Shown in pieces: positions 57,403-64,000 of a stretch of 64,000 nucleotides of DNA. This stretch comes from Istiophorus platypterus (lineage: Eukaryota; Chordata; Actinopteri; Istiophoriformes; Istiophoridae). Numbering within the stretch: position 1 is the stretch's first letter; every line of letters starts with the position of its first letter. The DNA lies in assembly GCA_016859345.1 (NCBI GenBank), contig CM029126.1:775001-839000 (forward strand), given 5' to 3'. The position numbers and the translations under genes are program-made. Under the pieces are notes generated by a model. It had not been told where the DNA came from, made no database searches, and worked only from the letters and a program-made list of their open reading frames with translations.

Positions 57403-57714
57403 AGGAAGGCTCTGGAGCTCCGAGCTCCATGATCGATCACTGACAAACTGTGTCTGTTCTGGGAGAGAAAACTCATCCATCTCTGAGTTTTCTTGACAAA
57501 TAATGCAGTTCCGAGCAAATTGGTTCTCGCTGAAGATGTGAATCTTTAAATTCACCTCTTAAGATACAGTTTCTGTTCAAAAAGTACTTTTCCTAAAATG
57601 GCTGCTACCTTTAGTTTTTTATCAAACATGGACTAGGAAATTGGATTCGTCAGGGACTGTTTTCAGAAGCGGATGAATCCACATTTCGCACTCTAGTGTT
57701 TGTGGCAGCAGGAC

Positions 57715-57715
<1 letters not shown>

Positions 57716-57754
<39 letters not shown>

Positions 57755-57780
57755 TTTGTGTGTGTGCGTGTGTTTGTGTG
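57716..57780. repeat. GT microsatellite
   Basis: (TG)n interrupted once by a T7 run. An 11-G run is at 57,901-57,911. Confidence 0.9.
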
Positions 57781-58139
57781 TCTTAGACTCAGTCTAAATA
57801 AACCACTGTACGAGGCTTTGATAAACCCAGGTTACATGTTAGTTCAGTAGTAATTCAGATCTCAGCCTTCATGAATTCTGCAGGGGGCCCAGAGAAACTT
57901 GGGGGGGGGGGGTCACTAGGGGATCAACAGTCTAGTTAATGCTGAATTTCAAGAGCAGAACTGGGATCTTTACAAAATCAACGATTTCTGAAACATAATA
58001 AAACTCCTGATATACAAACTGAAATAGTTTATCCCGTGTTTTACAAATAAATGTTATTACTCACACAGCCTCTCTTACAACAGAAAACTGCAATACAGCG
58101 ATAAACGTATACTAATTCATCTAAAATACCACTTAACCT

Positions 58140-58312
58140 GTTTCCAATCACTAATGCAAAGCAGTAAGAAGTATTCCCCTCTGAAATGTGATGGAGTAGA
58201 AGTAGAGAGTAGCAGAAATGGAAATATTCAAGAAAAGTACAAGTACCTCAGATCTGTACTTAAGTACAGTTCGTGAGTAAATGTACTTCGTTACTTTCCA
58301 CCTGTGGACCAG
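58140..58312 (-). mobile_element. MITE-like element, fairly complete end
   Basis: 'gtattcccctctgaaatgtg', 'atggagtagaagtagagagt', 'aaaagtacaagtacctcag', 'gtacttaagtacagtt', 'gagtaaatgtacttcgttac' and 'tttccacctgtgg' follow the order of the common fish short hAT-type element (antisense to the 3.5 kb copy). Contains the AGTACCTC / GTACTTAAGTAC palindromic core. Confidence 0.65.
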
Positions 58313-58314
58313 GT

Positions 58315-59140
58315 GTCATCCTGAAGACTGGTCACAGTGGTCCAACAGTGCCGGAACACAGCCGAGCGTGCCGACGCTCAGCCGCAGTCCATCGACTTGC
58401 TGGACTACCTGACTGACAGGAACCAAGGAACCTCAGGCAGAACAGTGCTCACTGACCTCAGTCTGCATCCCAGCATGCTTTGCAGCAGCCTCTGACGCTC
58501 CAGGTGCGGACGTGACTCCACGCGTTTATATTATATATATATAACATAAACTAAAACAGTCTAGGTCTTAAAACCAAAACCAGATCCTGATCCGGTGTCC
58601 CTCTACAAGACCAGGACCACGAGGGAGGGGCCCTCAGAGTTGATCTTTCTGTCAAATGTGATTAATCAAAGTATTTTGACCCAAACGTTGTGGGGTAGAT
58701 CTGGGGCTTTCGCAGTTGCCCACCATGCCTCGGGGGTGGATCCGGCCCTGGGTGTGACACCTTCGTCAGTCACTGCTCTTACACCGTGCCCCCCCAACCT
58801 GAAAACTGTTACCAGACTGACTAGTGTACGATCAGACTGATGTTTGGCTCGGGGGCAGATGAAGCGAGTAACTGGGACTGGGACGCCTCAGCTGGTCTTT
58901 TCTGTCGAAAAAAAGACACCTGTCAATCAATCCTGTTGTTTGCTCCTGATCTTCCTCTCTCAGGAGTAAAGTTTGCATTTTCATTGAAGAAGAAGAGACT
59001 TCCTGTCTGCATCGGAGCGAATGCGGGGGTGCCGAGGCGTCAACATTGAAATCTTCACAAGGCTCCTTCCGCCGGTTTCGTCGGCTCAGTGACAAACTCC
59101 GATGTAAAAGCCGGGATGAAAGCTGAGTGGGCGTCGCTCT
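58315..59140. other. Unassigned sequence
   Basis: Moderately GC-rich. No exon recognised. Confidence 0.3.
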
Positions 59141-59143
59141 CCT

Positions 59144-59157
59144 GTCACCATGGAAAC
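59144..59157. promoter_or_regulatory. Degenerate X-box (RFX) match
   Basis: GTCACCATGGAAAC satisfies RYYNYY-N2-RRNRAC. The consensus is loose, so this is a weak prediction on its own. Confidence 0.3.
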
Positions 59158-59196
59158 CAGATCCCGACGGACGGTCAGGGTCACGGCACATCAGAA

Positions 59197-59214
59197 CCCC
59201 CCCCCCCCCCCCCC
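59197..59214. repeat. C18 homopolymer
   Basis: An 18-base C run. A 16-base G run lies about 170 bp further at 59,388-59,403; the two are complementary and could pair. Confidence 0.95.
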
Positions 59215-59729
59215 TTCCCGGCAGCTCTCACTGTTCCTTTGGTTTCTCCTTTTGTTGTTACCTGTCAGGTGAGAGGCTCTGAGATCAACTGCTTCACGAC
59301 GCAGAGACAGAAGAGCAGAAGTTGTGAAGTTCTGGTTTCGCCTCTGACACACATAAGATTTATGAACAAACACTGACACACTGGGGCGGGGGGGGGGGGG
59401 GGGCTGTGTCTAAATTTGGCAGAGGGGGAGAGACGGGGGGTGAGAGCTGTCAGATGGAGAAAGGGCAGAGATGATCACTGCAAAAACCAACTCACCATCT
59501 GTTTTCAACAACACAAAGACTCCTCTGGTTCTGGGTCTTTCCAGGAGTCGCCCTGCAGATTGAAACCTGCAGCACCACTGACGCAGTGCTCTTTAGCAAC
59601 ACACCAAGCTCCGCCTCCCATAAACTGTCTGACACGTGTCCAATACAAGGACCAGCGGACGATCAAGGAACCGTGCTTCAAATGTTCGTGCTTAGGATGT
59701 GAATACAGATGGATGCGTCAGCATCTGCC

Positions 59730-60145
59730 AGATGGAGCTGGGGGTGGGGGGGTCCAGGCCACCAACCAATCATGGTTTTAATGTCACATCCTGTCTGAGT
59801 CCTGTTACTGACCATGTTCTTCCCTTTATAGCCACAGTTCACCATCTTCTAACAGCCACTTCCTGCAAGATAATGATCCAGGTCATAAAGTAAAAGTCTC
59901 AAACTGTTTCATGAACATGACGGTGAGTGCAGAGGACTTCAGTGCCCCCCCTGCAGTCTCCAGACCTGGATCCAGTAGAACCACCTTTGTGATGTGGTAG
60001 AACAGGAGACTGGCAGCATCAATGTGTAGCTGATAAATCTATGATATTTCGACATATCTCAGTGAAAAGTTTCCAACATCTGGTGGATCCAGGTCACGAA
60101 GACCTGAGGTTGTTTGAGAACAAAGGGAGGAACCAGCCAGTTTTT
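59730..60145 (+). mobile_element. Tc1/mariner transposase relic C
   Basis: In shifting frames the plus strand encodes 'TDHVLPFIATV', 'QDNDPGHKVKVSNCFHEHD', the SPDL-type catalytic motif around 'QSPDLDPVEPP', and C-terminal text ('cagcatcaatgtgtagctga', 'cagtgaaaagtttccaacat') of a Tc1 transposase. Closely similar to relic A at 39.87-39.95 kb. No intact frame remains. Confidence 0.8.
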
Positions 60146-60149
60146 GGGG

Positions 60150-62150
60150 GCTGTTCCTAAAAGGTGATCAGTGTGTCGTAAAAATACTGCATGTTCACAT
60201 GTTGGAGCAGTGAGTCCAGAGCTGAACTAAAGAGCTGGTTTTTGTCCCCAATATTGCAGTGTTCTCTGAAAATATTTAGGAAAGGAACCGATCAAGGATC
60301 AATAAAAGCTCTGAAAAGCCTGGTTGGATAATCTGAAGTTTTAATGAACACACATGAACACACACACACACCCGTCAGTCCAGACTCTGAAGGATGACAG
60401 CATGTTTCTGCAGGTTTACATGAGGACCGGGATCTGAGAAATCCTCACCTCCTCCACGATGGTCACGTCTCCGACTCGTCACCTCAGCGGACGACTGAGC
60501 ACAGACAGAGGAACCGTCGGCTGTCGACGCCGCCCAGAGTCAGACAGCCGAGACACACCGCCTCCAGGTGTGTGTGTGTGTGTGTGTGTGTCGGGCGGAC
60601 GGACTGAGAATGAAGTGACAGAGCGTGACAGGGAGGAAGGAGAGGAAAGCGTCTTCATCTACAACCTGCCGACGACGCAACAACACTTGAGTCAAAGTCT
60701 CTGGATTTACCCAGCAGTCAAAACTGGGTTTCTGAACCAGCGTGTCGGGAGCTGCCTTGTTTAGGCACTGTTTGGGGGGGGGGGGTACAGTGGAGATGCA
60801 GCCGTGTCTGTTTGTTTTAGGGTTGAACTGAGCATCTGGCATTTTTCAGAGCTGCAACTATTTTGATTATCGGTTTATCTGCAGATCATTTTGTTTCTAA
60901 AAAGCCAGAAAATGGTGAAACATTCTCACGATTGGGAAACAATAATCACAGAGACACATGTTCTGTGTGTTTCACTGTCGGACGTTAAATGTAAATGAGT
61001 GATTAACACATCGGATGAACAGATGACCTGATACATATCAACCGTTTCCTGGAGACGACTCTATTCGCAACTAAACTCCAACAGCTGACTCAGCCTGTGA
61101 GCTGCTGTTCCGCCGCGATAAATCATCATCGAGTGCTGAGTGCTGACCCCCCCCAGGGCAGGTGGAACGTAGGAGCCGATCAGTGATCACCATCCTCTGC
61201 ATCGATGCAACCAGCTGCACCTGGAGACATTGATTTAAATGACCAATCAGAGAGTCTCCGGGATTCTCAGTCTGTGGAGATCTCCAACAGATCCACTGTT
61301 TCCCACTCTGATCATTTATTCTTCCTCCTCCTCCTCCACCACCGATCTTCCCTCCTCCGCAGCGGCCGAGTGGATGGACGACTTCTTCATCTTTTGTTCC
61401 TTTTCCAGTTACAGCTTTGGCAGTTAAAGCTGAACAGAGAAACACCTGGTGTCCATTCACTGCTGCTCCAACACGTAATGCAGCACCAGAGCATCACGGA
61501 ACAAATAAAACAATGAAAACCAATAACAACAGCTGTAAATCCTAATGCGAATAAAATCTGTAGCCTCAACAGGCCGGATTCGGTCTGATGTCCTAATTCC
61601 GGGACTGACGATGAAAACTGAGGCTGTGCTGGACTGAAGCCGTCCATTATTTCGCAATGAACCAGACACAAGAATGATTTTATTTTATGAATAAGTAGCT
61701 GCTGGCGCTGCCTTTTCCTGTTATTATTACAAGTCACACAGCATTTCCACCACAGTCCGGCCACTCCTTTCCCCATCCCTTCAGACCAGACGACCAATCG
61801 GTGAGCACATGCCAATCGAAGGGCCGAAGCCATCCAGTAAAAAAGTTCTGTGTAGAACACACCTGGTTCCTTATACCGTGTCTCCTCAGGTATGTTTTTA
61901 GTTGGTCAGAACCTCAGTTTCTGAGTCGCGGGCCGACTGATGAGGGACGAAGGAGTGAGGACACCAAGAAGCAGGACCAGTAGAATGGACCCCCCCCCCC
62001 ATCAGGGGACAGAAGGGTCCACACTTGTTTGCAGGGGACTCGTCACTGAGGCTGAGTAATGCTTGTGTTGTTTTGGTTTTATTTTGAAGGGATGTGGTGA
62101 GAAACTGAAGACGTCTGAGGGTGTAACTGCACACACTGGACATACAGTAG
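60150..62150. other. Unassigned upstream sequence
   Basis: Contains a GT run (60,567-60,590) and G/C runs (60,774-60,784; 61,989-62,000). The minus-strand segment 60,451-60,496 has a fine acceptor (tctgtctgtgctcag) and donor (gtgagg), but its 46-bp content matches nothing I know. Confidence 0.3.
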
Positions 62151-62151
62151 A

Positions 62152-62153
<2 letters not shown>

Positions 62154-62199
<46 letters not shown>
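62154..62199. repeat. (TG)23 microsatellite
   Basis: A perfect 46-bp run. Confidence 0.95.
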
Positions 62200-62201
<2 letters not shown>

Positions 62202-62204
62202 CTA

Positions 62205-63325
62205 TGGTTCGCTGCTGCCATCTGCTGACCCTGAGCAGAACTGTCTCCCCCCCTGAATCGCTCGCTTTCAGTCTGGTGCCTGGGGGGGGGGGGTCCGCTT
62301 CAGCAACATACACCATGTAAACACGGTAGACGTGAAAAACCACAAATTGTCAATGAAAATGAATGAAACAGGCTTTTTAAGTTTTTTTTAGTTTCCTATG
62401 TTTTTAGTTTCAATTGTTCTTCATTGTTTTCCCTTATAAAAGGATCTGTACAAGTAGCAGCGGTTTATTATTGAACTTAATTGATTAATTGGGGTAATCA
62501 ATTTACAGAAACTCTGAATATCAGCAGTGAGGTTTTGAGGCGAATCTACTCGCAGCTGCTCCGTCTGCGGCTCTGGTGTCCTGAACCAGATAAACCGAAC
62601 CCGAGCTTCCTCAGCCCAGACTCTGGAGGATGCTGTAAATAGGCAACCAGGCCGCTGCCCCCAGGGGGCGGAGCCTGACCCGACGCCACCTCCTGAAACC
62701 GGGGCATCCCATCGGCTCACCTGAGGACGAGAGCACGCTCAGCGTAAGCTCAGCCTCATCCGTAACAAATAAACATACAAACAGAAAAATAAACAAACTA
62801 TTCTAAGAAACTATGAACTGAACCTTGATTCTTCACATAGAATAGAACATGAGCCATTCACTCTTTTCTTCATTGTGTTCATTGTCAGTTTTGTCAAATC
62901 TATCATGTTATTTTCCAGTTACAGAAAGAGTTGGCCTGATGATATGTTGTCTTCATGAGTTGACACAGGGAAAGATTTGAACTTGATCCAAAGGAAGAAA
63001 TCTGCTCCTCTACTGATGTCTATGACGAATGAGGCTCAGTTATTCCGGGTTCAGGTTCGACCTCAGACCTCAGACCACAGACCTGCTGGTTCTGTCCCAG
63101 ATGACCTCTGGGAAAATTAACCGGGTTTTGAGGCACTTGTACTTTCTTCTCAAACACTATTTTCTATTCAGATTAAGATCTTACACAGTTAACACGGGAT
63201 GAGCTTGTAAAATAAAACGCATAATACCAGTTGTTCATTTTACATGTGGTGGTCCTCACGGTAAAATGCTGCTGATGAAACGTATAAAACCAGTCACTTT
63301 CACTTTTGATAAATTCATTACATGT
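62205..63325. other. Unassigned sequence
   Basis: G12 run at about 62,281-62,292. No gene or element recognised. Confidence 0.3.
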
Positions 63326-63329
63326 AGCT

Positions 63330-63470
63330 GATTTTACTTTTATTATTTTGCTTCAGTAGGATTTTGAATAAAGGATTTTACATGTAATGGAGTATTTGTA
63401 CATTTTCGTAGTGGTACTTTTACTTAAGTGAAGGATCTGAGTTCTTGCTCCACCTCCACTGAAAGAACCT
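63330..63470 (+). mobile_element. MITE-like element fragment
   Basis: 'acttttattattttgcttca', 'aatggagtatttgtacattt', 'gtggtacttttacttaagtg', 'aaggatctgagttcttgctcc' and 'acctccactg' match the 3' half of the same short fish MITE seen at 3.5, 21.5 and 58.2 kb. Confidence 0.65.
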
Positions 63471-63474
63471 GTAC

Positions 63475-64000
63475 GTCCTCCAGGTCTGTGTACCTGTAAT
63501 ATTATTCAGACGGTAAAAAATGTGATGGAAATTCATTATACTTTGCTACTAAGCTACTGTGCTCTTTCCTGAAAGTGGCTATATATGTCAGAACTATCCA
63601 TATATGCATAATATAGAAGAACGATGCTATTTTTTACTGAGAGAAACGATGGACAAATCTACCAAAATAAGAGCCAGGTTGTAATAATCTTATTTTCAAT
63701 TTATTATCAACTTATCCTGAAATTGCTCTTTCTATGGCTGAGGTTCTGTGTTTGTGTTGGTGAACAGTGAACAGTGAATTCACTCAGCTGCCTGTTGTAT
63801 AGTGGAACCATATCAACATTATAATAATAAAACCTGCTGCTTATGTTTGTATGAGTGTGGGAGCAGGAGATCATCAGTGAGCCATGACTAAGTCACTAAG
63901 ATCATTAGTATCTTAAGCTCAACTTACCTCTTAACAAGTTAAGGTTTTTACTTATTTTATTGAGACTTGGAACATGAATAATTATTCTTAGTTCCTGACT
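63475..64000. other. AT-rich unassigned sequence
   Basis: No recognised feature to the end of the window. Confidence 0.35.

Noticed and set aside
57006..57555. Long frames with poly-Leu, poly-Ser, poly-Pro and poly-Gly
   Set aside because: Produced by the (GGA)n trinucleotide repeat; open in several frames.
1..64000. tRNA, rRNA, snRNA genes and prokaryote-type features
   Set aside because: No cloverleaf-like A/B-box arrangement, rRNA core or operon structure was recognised by eye.

Overview
The window reads as euchromatic teleost fish DNA. It carries decayed Tc1/mariner transposons, L2/CR1-like and RTE-like LINE fragments, a small solo LTR, short palindromic MITEs ending in a 'ccacctc-cactg' type end, many dinucleotide microsatellites, and unusually many G or C homopolymers of 14 to 18 bases. 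It has no operons, no long open frames with coding character, and no tRNA, rRNA or CRISPR that I can see. Most of the longer open frames are by-products of repeats.

The only gene I can recognise is on the minus strand and covers at least 18.9 kb to 52.7 kb. Short exons with matching splice phases line up in order with NEK11, a NIMA-related Ser/Thr kinase. In minus-strand order they are: the N-lobe exon ending in EYC (52,690-52,542), the alpha-D/alpha-E exon (51,216-51,106), the HRD catalytic-loop exon (50,746-50,685), a C-lobe exon (44,335-44,197), the end of the kinase domain (42,888-42,821), two post-kinase coiled-coil exons (40,978-40,868 and 37,828-37,735), several weaker candidates (37.5, 32.0 and 26.1 kb), and two C-terminal exons (24,356-24,296 and 18,965-18,873). 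I could not find the first exon(s), the DFG/activation-loop exon(s), the exon(s) between the 44.2 and 42.8 kb exons, or the terminal exon.

The main result is that this locus looks like a decayed, intron-containing nek11, meaning a unitary or duplicated pseudogene and not a retrocopy. There are four in-frame stop codons in exons that otherwise align residue for residue. There is a 2-bp deletion and a probable 1-bp deletion, an acceptor AG changed to CG, at least one missing donor GT, Asn to Ser in the HRDLKxxN catalytic loop, and Arg to Trp or Cys changes at conserved sites. Damage is concentrated in the kinase domain. The post-kinase exons remain open with good splice sites.

Layout: 1-16 kb is repeat-rich sequence with L2-like LINE pieces and minisatellites. 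16.7-17.1 kb is a solo LTR with a 4-bp target duplication. 18.9-52.7 kb is the nek11-like locus, with large introns full of transposons. 52.7-64 kb is upstream sequence with GC-rich stretches, RFX/X-box-like palindromes, a Tc1 relic and MITEs. Comparisons to human NEK11 and to fish repeat families are from memory; no search was run.
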